Source: Triatoma infestans (lineage: Eukaryota; Arthropoda; Insecta; Hemiptera; Reduviidae). From it: DNA of 64,000 nt. The notes below the pieces were generated by a model. That model was not told the DNA's origin. It ran no database searches and was given only the letters and a program-made list of their open reading frames with translations. The stretch covers positions 124,001 through 188,000 of the forward strand of contig JAAEAF010000617.1 in assembly GCA_011037195.1 (NCBI GenBank). The letters are read 5' to 3'. This document shows positions 1 to 12,171 of this stretch, piece by piece. Each line of letters opens with the position of its first letter. The stretch's first letter is position 1. Both the position numbers and the translations under genes were made by a program.

Positions 1-210
1 ATAATTCATATTTTATACGTTATAAAATAAGTCAATTCAACAAATCAATTATGACAATATTATGAAAATTAGGGTCTTTTTTCTTCACTTTTCTTTTGAA
101 AACACGCAACGGAATAATTTTATATTTAATATTGAACAGTAACGATTATCAAGCAAGTAAAAACAAAAATATAGGACAATAAACTTCCAGTTGTCTGTGA
201 ACCGTTAAAC

Positions 211-1092
211 ATGGAGAAATTTCTATAATAGTTTTGCAGTGAAGATAATGATCTACTGGAGGAAACTGTTTATAAAGAATATGGTTATCTATTCCAACTT
301 GGCAATATATATCCGATTATGAAAACTAGTGAACAAAAAGTTTTGGGTGTTTCAAGTTTCATTTTTTTTATACTAATTTTCCTGTATCAAAATGTACTAT
401 ATTTATTGACATCATATTTTGGTATTGATGAAATTAAGATATGTGTACAAATGTTAAGTTATTTCTTTTTAAGTAATAATCTGTTTATTTGTGTATTATT
501 ATTTTTCTCTCATAGAAGGATTGTCGCTCGAGTATTTAAAGCAATTGTCGGTGGATTGTATACATATGATGAAAATACAGAAAATTTCAGAGAAGTGTTA
601 AATAAGAAAAATTCTATTCAATTGTTTTTAATTAAATATTCAGCACTAATGTTTCTAATTTCTGGATTTCTATTTGAAGTTGTCTTATTATTGGATAAAG
701 TGATTAATAAACACAATACAAAGATCTATACAGCTGGCGGAGTTTCATTAAATACGGCCCTACCACTATGGGTCCCCTATGGCACGACGATATGGCACAA
801 TGTTAAAACTATTAATTACAACAGTTCTTAAGATGATCTTTGTTGCATTAATGGACATAGGGTATGCAGCCCTTCTTATAACAATTACGGAATTAACACA
901 TTCCGTTGTCTTCGAACTGAAAATGTTGATAAAATCTTTGCAAAGACTACCGGAACGGAGAGAATTCTTCTACAATAAATATTATAAAAGAAAGAACGCT
1001 GATCTGACCAGGATGAGAGAAGGTAAAGAGCTGGAGATCTGCTGTAAGTTGTGCCTGAAGGAGAATGCTGTACATTATCAGAGAATTATCAA
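211..1092 (+). pseudogene. OR copy A exon 1 (broken)
   Basis: 882 nt, exactly the 875 nt of copy C plus a 7-nt insertion. The ATG at 211 is followed by two stop codons at 226-231. Two frames are needed: one open from 319 to about 780, the other from about 779 to 1,092. The donor GTAAGA remains. Confidence 0.87.
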
Positions 1093-1740
1093 GTAAGAGA
1101 GATAATATATGAATTTATCATAAAATCAGTTAAATATGAGATTATTTTCAATAAAGTATTTTCCTGAAGCGAGACTAATCATATTTGTCTAAATTAAATA
1201 ACCAATTAGATCAAAAACCATGTTTGTTGTCAGTGCCGCTAGCGCACTCAGGGCGGCACTTCTTGCAACAATTCTGTGCCCTAAGCAACCGTTGCCTCTT
1301 GAAAATTTTTATATTTCAATCTGTTATTTGTTAACATTCTGGATTTTATCCGTCGTAGCAAGGATATTTTTGATGTTCTAGACCGGTTTTGGATTCTCAT
1401 GGATCGTCAGAGCAAGGCTATCAATCCAACTTTATGTTTCTGAAGCGCACTACACTTGTTGATTCTTTTGTTTTATTATCATTTTTAATATTCAAAATTG
1501 CAGATGATATTTTTTAATATTATAAAACTTTTCTTAATTATCCTACTATTGCTCCTAATGATTACTGATATTATTATCAACTTAATGATTATTATTAAAA
1601 TTATAATATATTATCGTCATTATATTTATATAATTAAAAAATAAAATTTACATATCACAATAAAAGATTTTGGAAGATGAGACTTTACTTTCGACTATGT
1701 TAGAGAAAGTTTTGTGTAATGCCTTAATGTTGTTTAAAAA
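1093..1740. other. Intron 1 proximal part, copy A
   Basis: AT-rich DNA without a supported gene. It is shared with copies B (35,897-36,540) and C (48,461-49,080), including the stretch around CTAGACCGGTTTTG. Confidence 0.5.
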
Positions 1741-2790
1741 AGAATACATGAATTTACTTTTTAAATATATTGGATGTGTTACGGTAAGGGAAGAGATACC
1801 AAAGGATTGCCCCACACCTAATATGCCTTGAACATAAAAAAGGCAGAAGATTAAAGTACTCTAATTCTCGGGGAATTTTGCTGCTGAGCGTGGTTTACAA
1901 AATTTTAGATCTCCTCACCATGGGAATAGTAACAAATTGTAGTAGAAAGGGCGCTTGGAGACTACCAGTGCGGGTTCCGAAAAGGAAGATCAACTACAAA
2001 CCACATCTTAGCAGTTTTAGTGAAATTTTACGAAAATAATTTAGATCTTCTCCAGCTTTACGTGGATTTCAAAGGGCTTGTGACACTATTTCACGTACAC
2101 AGATGTTAAATATCTAAAATCCCCGCAAGTGTCTGCGAAAGTGATCACAACGGTGAATATGATCTTAACTAACACCGTAGCTAAAGTATCGTTACAAGAA
2201 ATTCCCAGTAAACACTGTTCTAAGACAAGGAGACCTAGCCTCAACCATCGTCTTTAACTTGGTGCTGGAAATAACTGGAGGAACCATATACAAAAAAGCC
2301 GCGTTCAGTGAGCTAGAAGAAGGAGTTGCTACAGGAAGTCATTGGGGCTTCGCGTCAACGAAGGTATACAATAACTTCGAGAAGACAAAAGAATTTCCGA
2401 GAAATTCAATTCGAGCCGGACCGTTTTGTAGGAGTAAGGGAATTTAAATATTTAGGAGCGACCTTACGGCCGAAATTGTTGACAGTAGTGAAATTAAAAT
2501 AGAATTTTAGCCGGAAATAGATGCCTGGGGGCGTTAAGATCGATGCTCCGCAATAAGTAGGTCTCCAGGCAGGCCAAAGTTGCCACATACAAGTCCATCT
2601 TTATATATAGTACTGAGACTTGGACACGGATAGGGTCGTATGGAACCAACGGCTACAGGAAACCAAGGTTCTTCAACTCGGGGAAGAAGAAGTTAATAGG
2701 GTCTGTATTTCTAAAATACCCTGAAATGGAAACAAACTATATGGTTCCGGTTTCTGGATAGTAAATTATTTTGTCAGTATCTTCCCAGCA
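1741..2790 (+). pseudogene. RTE-like LINE reverse transcriptase relic, copy A
   Basis: Broken reverse transcriptase coding sequence homologous to the better-preserved copy at 49,117-49,892. Frames change and stops are frequent. Recognisable pieces are the CxCGFRK-type block near 1,965 and the KYLGA/SETWT-type pieces near 2,450-2,630. Only fragments of the enzyme remain. Confidence 0.65.
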
Positions 2791-2879
2791 AACGCAGGGT
2801 CGAGTGCGGAGGCCCCTTAAGCGCGGGGCCGTGCCGATAAAGAAATAAAGTGAACGCTTACTACAAAGAAACTAACAAT

Positions 2880-3480
2880 TAGTGTTGACGATAACAGATT
2901 ACTACGGACCAAACAGCTACTCTTTCAACGTCTCAATTAAATTCTTATCGTATAATTTCGCACAACAGTTTTTAGCAGAACTGTTAATAAGAGTAAGAAA
3001 TTACAATGAATTGACTTTCATTTTCCGGAGAAATCTTCCAATAAAAGTTGTAGCTCTTTGTATCATGGCTAAGATTAGGTTTAAATTTTATATCAATAGT
3101 GATTGGTTCACTTTTTATTCATAGTATTCACAGTTAGGTAAAAAAATCGTAGTAAACTGAAATAATTTCAGTCAAAAGCACTCCGATTACACGATTTTCT
3201 TTAAATATGAAATTTTGACAACATATTTAATTGTAATTAATATTAATTAGATGACAAAATTGAATAATAAATTGAAATAGACGTTTTGACGAAAACATAA
3301 ACCCGCCCCTCATCCGAAAACCACCTTAAATGAATTCCGGAGAAATGTTCAATAAAAATTGTAGCTCTTTGTATGCGTAGTTGATATTAAAGCTTAAAGA
3401 AATTCGTTGGAGCCGTTTTCACCGAGAAAACCCCCAAAAACTGAAAAATCCATTCAGTGTAGTGGCACTTACCGGTTGAG
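2880..3480. repeat. Dispersed AT-rich repeat, copy A intron 1
   Basis: Two blocks (about 3,020-3,090 and 3,330-3,480) share TTGTAGCTCTTTGTAT preceded by a GGAGAAATNTTYAATAAAA-like stretch and followed, 50-60 nt on, by a GAGCCGTTTTCACCGAGAAAA-like stretch. The pattern recurs in copies B and C and more distantly near 40,050, 46,990, 52,890 and 60,480. No coding capacity. Confidence 0.5.
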
Positions 3481-3940
3481 GAATTTGGACGGGTATGTTC
3501 CTGTCCGGTCTAGTGGTGATTACTCACACGGAATGTAAATTTTGGCTTTCTGCGATTTTCGTTTTTGAACTGTGTTCTTCACATGCACACGCACGCACAC
3601 CCATACACCACATACAGACTGTAATAGGATCCGAAGAGAGGGATCTAAAGCAAAGAGAGAACCACAAAAATTGAGAGTCTCATCACTACTTAGGCCAGAC
3701 TAGAGGGGGAGACTGGGTTTATATATAGCAGCGTTGTACACAGTTTGTACAGCAGTTACAACGCGTCAGCAACCAGCTATTAACTTTTTCTTCACTCACT
3801 CTCAATCTGCAATTTCTAAATTCGTAGAAAGTCCTGGCAGTTTTGTGTTACTTTTTCATTATACATGTTCAGCATTACTTCCAGTTAATTTATTTTTCAG
3901 ACCCAATTCTCTTTGAAAAATTCTGAAAATTAGACAATAC
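3480..3940. repeat. Triplicated TATA-containing block, copy A
   Basis: Shared with 38,160-38,620 and 50,990-51,445. Contains a CA-rich stretch, GTTTATATATAGCAGCGTTG, a small palindrome around GTACACAGTTTGTAC and a CATGTTCAGCATTACTTC end. It looks like an LTR or promoter fragment, but no partner repeat identifies the element. Confidence 0.4.
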
Positions 3941-4337
3941 TTCATCTACGAGTAGTTAGAGAAAGTAAAAATGCGTTCGCAAACAAAACACAAATGCGTC
4001 TATATTTATATGTGTATTGTAACAAGTGCTAAGATATGTAATATACATTTGGCTAGTAGCGCTAATAAGGGCTTTAGATAGTGTGTACTGTAATAGAAAT
4101 TTTGTTACTGATGGTATGGCTTTATTTGTGGAGATCTCAGTTGTAGTTTGGAAGAATAATTTTAATAAAGAAGTTGAAACTGTTCTATCGCCTAACTTGT
4201 GTTTTTTATTAATAGGCACATTACGAGTATCGGAGACCTGCTAGAGGGCTATCACGTGACACTGTATTATCTACCTGTGTTTATAAATATTAACTTTTGT
4301 CCTCAACAATATAAACAAAAACATCTGTTTGTTTCAG

Positions 4338-4437
4338 TCTATTTTCTGATGTACAAAACACATTAACAGCTCCATTGTTTTCGTCATTTTTGCATGCAAC
4401 ACTCATGATTGCACTCTGCGCTTCTGTTCTTACATTT
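4338..4437 (+). pseudogene. OR copy A exon 2
   Basis: 100 nt between TTTCAG and GTAAGT. The reading frame is still open, reading LFSDVQNTLTAPLFSSFLHA. It belongs to a gene broken in other exons. Confidence 0.8.
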
Positions 4438-4909
4438 GTAAGTAATTAATATAAACGTAAATTATTTTATTATTCTTTTTTAATTTATTTCATGTTTATT
4501 GCCGGGCATATGTCATTGAAATAACTTACGATAAGTTCTTTTTTGAGTAAATACATTTTAATTAGCAAAAATAGGTAGAGAAAAACACTCGTACGACATT
4601 ATCTTACTCATAATAGTAAAATTATATATTTGAAATTTTACCTATTCGTTCTAATATATAGATTTAATGTGGTGGCGGTGGGGGGTAAGTACCTATCTAC
4701 TACTCTTGGCAGGTAGAGAAGTAATTATATTGTGGCCCAGTAAAACTGGTGTGCTAAGTTTCAAATTAATCAGGCAGCTAACAATTCATTTACTTGAAAT
4801 CCAGTTACACTTTAGACTTGGTGTGTATGTGTGCATGATTGCTTTTAAAATGCAATTTTTCAAAAGTAAAAAATACCAAATAATATATATGTATAAAAAT
4901 GATTTACCC

Positions 4910-4992
4910 AAGCAAGTAGAGATGGAGCAACTATCGTACTAACTGTGCTTGAAATCAATGGTTTATTCGTAATTTGTTGGTGTGGTGAGCAG
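4910..4992 (+). pseudogene. OR copy A exon 3 (broken)
   Basis: Aligns with the 93-nt exon of copy C but is 10 nt shorter after the GAGATG block, and the acceptor AG is replaced by CC. The remaining frame still reads GLFVICWCGEQ before GTAACA. No acceptor I can find joins it in frame to exon 2. Confidence 0.7.
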
Positions 4993-5254
4993 GTAACATT
5001 AGCAGTAAGTAGTATAGCATTGCTAAGTTTTTAGCATTTATAAACTTTCATTTACTTCATTCCGGACAAAAAAAAATATAATGAACATTCCTGTGAAACT
5101 AATTATTGGATTATCATTTATTAATTCTAAATGGTAGAGACCCAGTCATATCTCACTTAACAAAAATCTTAAAATTACATAATAAATACAATGTTTATTT
5201 TCAATTAATTTAAGTTAATATTTTCCATGAAATCAATCTTTTTCAGAGAATTTT

Positions 5255-5491
5255 CCGTGATAGCGTGCTACTTTTCGTGGTCATCGACCGGTTTCAGGCG
5301 TTCGCCCATCATCAGGATGTTTTGTCAAAATATTTTGATAACATAGACTTACACAGAACAAATTTAGTTGATGCACTTGATTTGGATTATACACGAGTAT
5401 ATAAACTAAATTTGCTCTGTGCAATTGTTTGTTATCACACTGTTTTGACAAAACATCCTGTGATGATGGGCGAAAGCCCGAAACCAGCGAT
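5255..5491. repeat. Palindrome interrupted by LTR element, copy A (left part)
   Basis: Left arm and most of the right arm of a ~260-bp inverted repeat. The left arm begins CCGTGATAGCGTGCTAC and the right arm reads back TTTTGACAAAACATCC and GATGATGGGCGAA. The LTR element at 5,492 interrupts the right arm, whose last ~31 nt lie at 12,356-12,386. Uninterrupted versions are in copies B and C. Confidence 0.75.
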
Positions 5492-5676
5492 AGTTATGGT
5501 ATTCGAAAACACAAATCACTTTTTAAAAAATTTAATTTTATTAAAAACTCAGATACACAGTATGACAGCTCAGAAAGTAGTGAAGAGACAACAATAATGA
5601 TAGTTGGGAGTATTTATGCAATTATTATGTTGTGTCAGCAAAGTATCAAATGCTCGTGGGAACTGCTGTCGTAACT
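5492..5676 (-). repeat. 3' LTR of the errantivirus-like element
   Basis: 185 bp, same length as the partner at 12,171-12,355 and different at about two positions. Preceded on the minus strand by a purine tract. Confidence 0.9.
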
Positions 5677-5688
5677 CCTCCCTCCTTT
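5677..5688 (-). promoter_or_regulatory. Polypurine tract
   Basis: On the minus strand AAAGGAGGGAGG abuts the 3' LTR, where plus-strand DNA synthesis of LTR elements is primed. Confidence 0.75.
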
Positions 5689-5699
5689 AGTTTAGGGCT

Positions 5700-7257
5700 G
5701 TCCTCAGCCCTTAAATAGGTAGTCTTGGGTAAGCCTGTGGTCGTCCAGCGGGGGTAGACTCCTGGGCTGGTCTGTTTCCGGTGAATCCAGGTTCCTGCGT
5801 CTTTTTAATTGGCAGTATTTGGTTTGGCATATTAAATACACAGAGAAAATTATAGTAATTAGTAATATTATAAAATATATCAAATTATTTTCATCAAGGG
5901 GGAGTTCCTCTATTTCTTCTAAGGGTTTGATATTAATGTTGGCCTCGTGTATTTGCTGAAATGTGAAATTGGTATGGCATTTAGTTTAGGTATTTCTGAT
6001 GGAATTAAAATATTACTCTCCCAGTAAACATATGGTTGAGTAAAATTGAATAACTTTTCTGAGCTGTTAAGTGATAATAAAGTAGTAAGTTTCGGATATA
6101 GAATAATTTTCTTATTGCTGACAATTATAATAATTTTACTTATATTGTAAATTAAGTATTGGTTTATAATTGGGATATATTTTACAAAAGGTTCTACGTT
6201 TTTTATTACTAGAGATTTACAATTCTTTAATAATTTATCTTCTAATAGTTGTTCAATACATTTGTTTTCAACTAAAGATGTATTTTTACAATAGTAATTG
6301 TTATTTATCGATATACAATCGCCTGTGAGAACTTCGCTATACCTAAGTAATAAGGAAGGATGTTCGTTCGTGGTAATGATTTCTTCGTTTTTATAAATGG
6401 GGTATGATAACAGGAAGAAGGTTTCGTAAGTTGGGGATTGTACTTGAATAAAGTAGGAGATATATTCGTCTTGAATCGAGCAATGTAGGGTACTGAGGTG
6501 CCATATGATTTCTGGTTCGTTAGAGATTAGGATACTTTGGAATCTCTTATTATGCTATCTAGTTCTTTGTAAGTTAATATACTAGAACGTAGGATATTTA
6601 TTTTACAGAACTCTAAACTGGTACCTAGATCGTTTACTTTATTATAAATTAGCATTAAAGTGGTAAATAAAAATGAATAATGTTGATTCAATTCTATTGT
6701 ATTAGATCCGTTTGCTACAAGTTTAAAGTAGTTAGTTAGTTTTAAGTTGTTTGCATGTATGATTTTAATGTCTTTGTTAAATTCCTCTATTAGACTCTTG
6801 TTTAAAGTCAGTTGCTGTTCGGCGTTATGTGTTAAATGATACTCATTAGTCTGAACTTTTTCCAAAATTTCATTGTATCTTGCCTTGTCGTTAGCATCCA
6901 TATTTCCCGTGAGCCAGGATATTGCTTACCAAGCCCATTTATTAGTCCACGTTTGCTCCTGTGCCTATTAGTGTGTAGATGGTTTAATTTTGTTTTAGTG
7001 TATTTTAAATGTAGTTTAATCATATTGGTATAGTGATTGTCTTCAGTCTTGGTGCTAAGGAGGTCTAATGATCTCTCTATATTGTTTAATTCAATTCGTA
7101 GAAATTTTGTATTAACGTTGTGCATATATGTACAAGTTTGGTTGACTACAAATGATTCCTGAATTTTGACAGGGGTTATACCAGATGTTGAACTTAAGTC
7201 AGTCCTTCTGTACGGTGCCACTGGGACCAGGACCAGGATCAGTGTCAAGAGGAGCAT
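5700..7257 (-). pseudogene. env: env-like gene of the errantivirus-like element (broken)
   Basis: Frame 7,257-6,832 starts with a hydrophobic leader (MLLLTLILVLVPVAP) and reaches RSKRGLINGLG, the basic cleavage site and fusion-peptide start shared by errantivirus Env and baculovirus F-type proteins. A frameshift follows at about 6,900, and the protein continues in frame 6,901-6,527 (MDANDKARYNEILEK), then in a third frame to about 5,950. The remaining 5,700-5,950 is tail/3' region. In the family Env is a membrane fusion protein. This copy is interrupted at least twice. Confidence 0.75.
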
Positions 7258-8617
7258 CTTGCCTTGAATCAGATGTTTTGCTTTTTATTTCTTTTCTGGG
7301 TCTTTTGATGCGGTTGGGATGTAATTTAAATGTGCTTTGTCGATTCATTTTAGGATTAGTCGCTAACCGTTTTGTCTGATCATAGAGTACTCTAAAATAT
7401 TTTGGTTTGTTCTTTTTATGGAATGTTGTCCTAATGTAGGGTTCGTTAGGAATCTGAATGTCTTTTTCACGTCGAATATTTAGTATGTCAGTACGTTTTT
7501 GTTTTTCTTCCTCTACCTTCTTTTTTATAAGTTTATGGAGTAGTTTCAGTCGTTCTTAAGTATTCGTTGGTTCTTTCTTCTGTTATTAAGGTTTCTGTCA
7601 GTCCATTTACGTACGGGTTTTTTGATATACCGAAAGTTATCTCCATGGGGGTTAATTTCAAATCAGAATTTAAGCTGTTATTGAAAGCTATTATAGCTAG
7701 CTTCGTATTGTCTTCAGGATTGTTGTTTTTCTTTTCTATTTGGATGGCGTTTAGTAATTCAATTAGAGTAGAGTGTGCTCTCTCTAACAAACCTTGCGAG
7801 TCAGGATGACCGGGGGTAATGTAATATGGTTCGACTTCGTATAGTTTCAGGAAGTTTCTTAAACCTTCGTTGTCGAATTCTCGTCCGTTGTCCATTTGTA
7901 TTATTTTTGGGATAGGGAATAGGGAGAAGTAGTCATTGAGGCAGGTTTGTATTTCCAATTGGTTAAGACATGTAAGTGGGTAGGCCATAAGTTTTTTCGA
8001 AAAACAGTCTATTATTGTCAGGAATTTGCGTTTGTCATATTGGAAAGTATCGAGCTGTAGTTTTTCAAAAGGTTTCTCGGGAGTCGGTTTATGATTGTAA
8101 TCAGTTCGAACTGGTCTCCTGTCATATTTTACCTTTAAGCAAGTCGGGCATTTGTTTATATAATCTGTTATGTCCCTTAGCATTGAGGGCCAATAATATC
8201 TTTTACGAATATGGTTATAACTTTCATTAATACCGCGATGAAAAGTTTTGCTCACATGGTAGTTAGATGTTATTTCTTTCTGTTCTTCAGGATTAGTAAC
8301 ATCTAGGTTCAGCTTTTTGTACCGTTTAAGTTTTATTGTATCGAAATTATTAATAATTACATTTTTAAAGTTGTTAAAGATGGATTCGTATTCCTCTTTT
8401 AAATGGCCTTCTTTTGAACAGAGGACTCCATAAGTGGTTCTTGGTTTTAGGTATTCAGTACAAAGGGTTTGCATGTGCCTCACGTCTGATGCGTTTTGAA
8501 AATAAAATGTTAGTCTAGTTTTACCGAAGACTTTGTGAGAGGTAGGGGTCTTTGTACCGCGTTCAAGGATCAGTTGGTTTTGTTCTGTTTTAAGGATTTT
8601 ATTGTCGTCTTCTATAG
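7240..8617 (-). pseudogene. pol: Integrase of errantivirus-like pol
   Basis: The main 316-residue frame (8,483-7,533) has a zinc-binding CPTC at residues 112-115 and the DDE triad at Asp145 (LQLDTF), Asp198 (QMDNGREF) and Glu234 (LLERAHS). The frame is open upstream to about 8,630, so the true domain starts earlier than its first methionine. A frameshift near 7,540 separates the C-terminal tail, which runs on to about 7,240 and overlaps the start of env, an arrangement usual for errantiviruses. Integrase joins the DNA copy to the genome. Confidence 0.85.
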
Positions 8618-10415
8618 TTACTGTTCGTTAGAGCTGTCTTGTGAGTGAATTGTTTGCACACTTAGGTTTTCATTATTATCGTTTTCGTTTCCGTATTCTC
8701 TCAGAAAATCAAGTACTTCTTCGGCTAATTCGTCTAGAGCGTTAACTGGGTGATTAGGTATTCTAGATAGTATGTCGGCAACATTGTTAATTTTTCCCCG
8801 AACGTATTTAATTTCAAAGTCAAATTCTTCCAATAAGAGTTTCCATCTAATTAACTTTGAGTTAGGTTCCTTAATAATATGGAGCCACTGCAAAGGCTTA
8901 TGGTCAGTCTGGATGAGAAATTTTCAGCCATAGAGATAAGGGCGAAAATGCTTACACGCCCAAACTATTGCTAAAAGCTCTTTCTCTATAGTAGATAAGT
9001 TTGTTTCATGTTTATTAAGTGTTCTAGAGGCATAGGAAATTGGAAGATCGTGTCCGTCAAATATCTGTGAAAGTACTGGCCCAATTGCAAAGTTTGATGC
9101 GTCCGTAGTTAGTATAAATTGTTTAGAAAAATCCGGTAATTGCAAGATTGGGTTGTTCTGCAGGAGGAGTTTAAGTTTGTCAAAGGCTTCTTTATATTCT
9201 TTGTTATCTGGATCAATTTTTGTATCCTTTTTTAGTGCAGATGTGAGAGGTTTAGTGATTTTCGCATAGTCCTTTATCATTTTTCTATAATAGCCTGTCA
9301 ATCCCAGGAACTGTTTAATTTGTTTGGTTGTCTTTGGGATTGGGTAATTTTTTATAGTTTCTAATTTTGAGGATTAGGTTGAATACCCCTATCTGAAATG
9401 ATATGACCTAAGTATAAAAGTTCGCGTTTGAAAAATTCCGTCTTGTCGAGCTGAATTTTTAGGTTGTATTCTTTTAGTTTCTTAAATACGGATTTCAAGT
9501 GTTTTAAATGTTCGTCTAAGTTGTCTGAAAAGGTTATAATATCGTCCATGTACACCAGAATGTTAGGTGTTCTGGAGAAAATTAAATTCATTCCGCGTTG
9601 GAAAGTCGGAGGTCCGTTTTTAAGTCCGAAAGGGAGACGAAGGAATTCGTAATGTCCAGTTTCTGTTGAAAAAACTGTTTTAGGGACTGATTCTGGTTCT
9701 ACCTCTATTTGATGGAAGCCAGAAGCTAGGTCAATGGCCGAGAAGTAGGTAGCTCTTCCAATCTTTCCAAAAAGATCTTCTATGTTCGGAAGTGGATATT
9801 TATCCTCTATTGTTTTTTCATTTAATTTCCTATAGTCAATAGCAACTCGAATTTTTCGTTTTCCTGAAGCGTCGGGTTTTTTTGGCACAACCCAAATAGG
9901 GGAATTGTAAGGTGAGTTGGAGTGTTGTATAATTTTGTTTTGTAGTAATTTATCGATTTCAATTGAACGTTTGTCCGAAATATTTGAGGATACCTGTAAT
10001 TTTTAGTATAGACTGGAATTTCGTCTGTGGTATTGATCTTATGTTTCAGTAAATTTGTGCTTGTTAATTGGTCATTCTCTCTAAGTATAATTTCTGGAAA
10101 TTCTTTTATTAGGTTAATTATTTTAAATTTTTCGTCTTCGTTCATGTGGTCAGTACGGAGTAGTTGCGGAATTTGGTCAATTATTTCTTTATGAATTTCG
10201 GGACTATTGGTCACTAATTGATTTGGTTCAAAAATTGTTTCTAATTCCTCGACTTCCATCGGCTCTGGGCATATGGTCATGAGCTCGTTGGAATACACTA
10301 AACATTTACATTCGTTATTGTTTACATTTACTACTCCTTCTTCGATGTTATATTTATTAGTTTTGACGGCTTTAATTAATCCAGTTTTAAGGTTGGGCAT
10401 TGGCCTAACCGACAC
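8618..10415 (-). pseudogene. pol: Reverse transcriptase and RNase H of errantivirus-like pol
   Basis: Pieces in order: linker and fingers (10,415-9,822), palm (9,888-9,361) with [10 protein letters not shown] (Asp53) and YMDD at residues 113-116, then RNase H (9,301-8,618) with TTDAS, EKELLAI and ADILSR acidic motifs. Breaks: a frameshift near 9,950; one base missing from an A run near 9,365; and a TGA at about 8,922 inside the RNase H after RPYLYG. All catalytic motifs persist, and the breaks look recent or are consensus errors. Function in the family: copying genomic RNA into DNA. Confidence 0.85.
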
Positions 10416-10537
10416 TGTGACAACGTTAAAACCGGGCTTTAAATTTAACTTCTTTACTATCGACTAAAAATAATAATTCATGTGAACCATTTTCGTACTC
10501 TAATATATTTTTCTCAAAATTTACATTTGCTTTAATT

Positions 10538-11050
10538 TCACTCAAAGTTTCGTGTCCTAGTAATAGTATCATATTTTGGCGAGAACTTAAATAGATACAT
10601 TTTTATTTTGTTAGTTTGGGAAAAAACATTTTCAGGATTGAATAAAATATATTCTGATCCTTTACTCATTCCTGTGGGTGTCTTGACTATAAAATCTTCT
10701 TTGTATCTTGGGCAGTCTGCAGGAACAATGGAGGGGTCTATATAGTTTTTCAAGGATCCGGTGTCAACTAACCATTTCCTACTTTCGAAATCTAAAAAGT
10801 AGGGCAACGATTTATTAATTATGCTTAAGTCAAACTGTCTGGAGGGTCTCTGGAAAATTTGGGGCGTGTTTCTAAAAAAATGATCTGTAAGTTTATTTAG
10901 GGTTTCAGTTAGTAAGTTTATTTGTGTTTGCATACTGCTAATTTGTTTATGTATGGTGTTATCCTGGGGTTTTTCTTCTGCATGAGTTAACTCATATGGG
11001 GATATATAATTTTTGAAATTATGAGATGGATTTGTTCTACTCGTGCGCAC
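10538..11050 (-). pseudogene. pol: Protease region of errantivirus-like pol
   Basis: 170-residue frame. WLVDTGS at about residues 93-99 is the aspartic protease active site (Asp96-Thr-Gly), used in the family to cleave Gag-Pol. The frame ends at 10,538, and pol resumes in another frame near 10,415, so there is at least one frameshift here. It overlaps the end of gag by 14 nt. Confidence 0.75.
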
Positions 11051-11115
11051 TGTAACTGTGTTTTGACCCAGTGAAGGGAAGTGATATCTTGGAAAAGAGG
11101 GTTGTTGTTGTTGTT

Positions 11116-11147
<32 letters not shown>

Positions 11148-12002
11148 GGTAGTTGTGGTTGTGATTGCTGTTGAAATTTCTGCGAAATTGAAAATTTGGA
11201 ACTGTCTGTTGGAATGGGGGTCTATAGGCTTTTGGTGATTTCGTATAAGCGGTAGTGGTTTGTGATGAGGGATTTTATAAGGTTGTGTGTATAGTTGTGT
11301 GTCTATTCGGTTTATTGTATCGATTGTGGTACTGTATTTTAATTGTTGCAGAACTATACTGCAATCGTTAATGAGTCTGTTTCTAGCATTGTCCAAGTCT
11401 TTTATCTGTAACAGTTGTAAATGTGCACCAAGTGTGGGGTGAACCCCATGGACTAATGTTCTCACTGGTGTGGCATTTAGTTGTTCGATTAAATTTTTAA
11501 GTAAGTTGCCTGTTATACCGTCCAATTTGTACCTAGTTATTACTGTTGTTCGTTTTTTGTCCAGTCTATTCACAAATTCTATAGGATGTTCTTTTGAGTA
11601 TGCCTTCATTAAGGCTAGTTCTGCTATTAAGTCCGGTATAGTTCTGTTGTCTGCGAAATTTTTCTTTAATGCATGAGTTAGTTCTAGTATATTTGAACAA
11701 TTATTATTGAAAGCTACTGCTTCAGCAGGACCTTCTCGATGGGACACAGCTGCCTTGAAGAGCAGCCAATGGTTTCCTTCTCTTTCTGAAATGCTTTCAT
11801 CACAAAAATCTGTATAAAGTTCCTCACATGTACACACAAAATGGTGTAATTTGTATGAGGTTCCATCATATCTGGGGATGTATTTTAAAATTTTGTGTGG
11901 TAGTGGTTTAGGGTCCTCCTCTTCCGAAGATGAAGTTGAGTACTTTCTCTGCTGTCGGTATGCACGCTGTTGTTCGGGCCGTCTGCTTGCCAGCTTGCTG
12001 AT
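11037..12002 (-). pseudogene. gag: gag of the errantivirus-like element
   Basis: Open from about 12,002 on the minus strand, with an upstream in-frame stop and no clear ATG. The N-terminal part has KILKYIPRYDGT, and the central part (KAAVSHREGPAEAV, KNFADNRT) suits a gypsy-group structural polyprotein that packages the RNA. A CAA trinucleotide run at about 11,100-11,160 would give polyglutamine, but a frameshift just before it makes the listed frame read polythreonine. No zinc knuckle is visible, as is usual for errantivirus Gag. It precedes the protease frame, which it overlaps slightly. Confidence 0.72.
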
Positions 12003-12151
12003 TTAGGTGTTTTCTTCTCCAAGAGTTGGTTGAGAAACAGCGGATAAGGAGTCAGCACTCGAGTTCTCTAGTGCTGGAAGATATTACGCAAAAATATTGA
12101 GCGATGTAAGTCAAATGGACGTACTTTCAAATGCTTTTGAGAACTTCCACT

Positions 12152-12171
12152 GTCCCTGTTCGCGGGCGCCA
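12152..12171 (-). promoter_or_regulatory. tRNA primer binding site (Lys-like)
   Basis: On the minus strand TGGCGCC opens the site at the LTR edge and GAACAGGGAC follows. Apart from two extra bases between these parts it resembles the complement of a tRNA-Lys 3' end. Confidence 0.65.

Noticed and set aside
54..210. Receptor promoter upstream of exon 1
   Set aside because: The region is AT-rich in all three units, and I could not single out a TATA box or initiator with confidence.
11037..11160. Polythreonine tract in the Gag-like frame
   Set aside because: It is a CAA repeat read in a shifted frame; the neighbouring coding frame gives polyglutamine.
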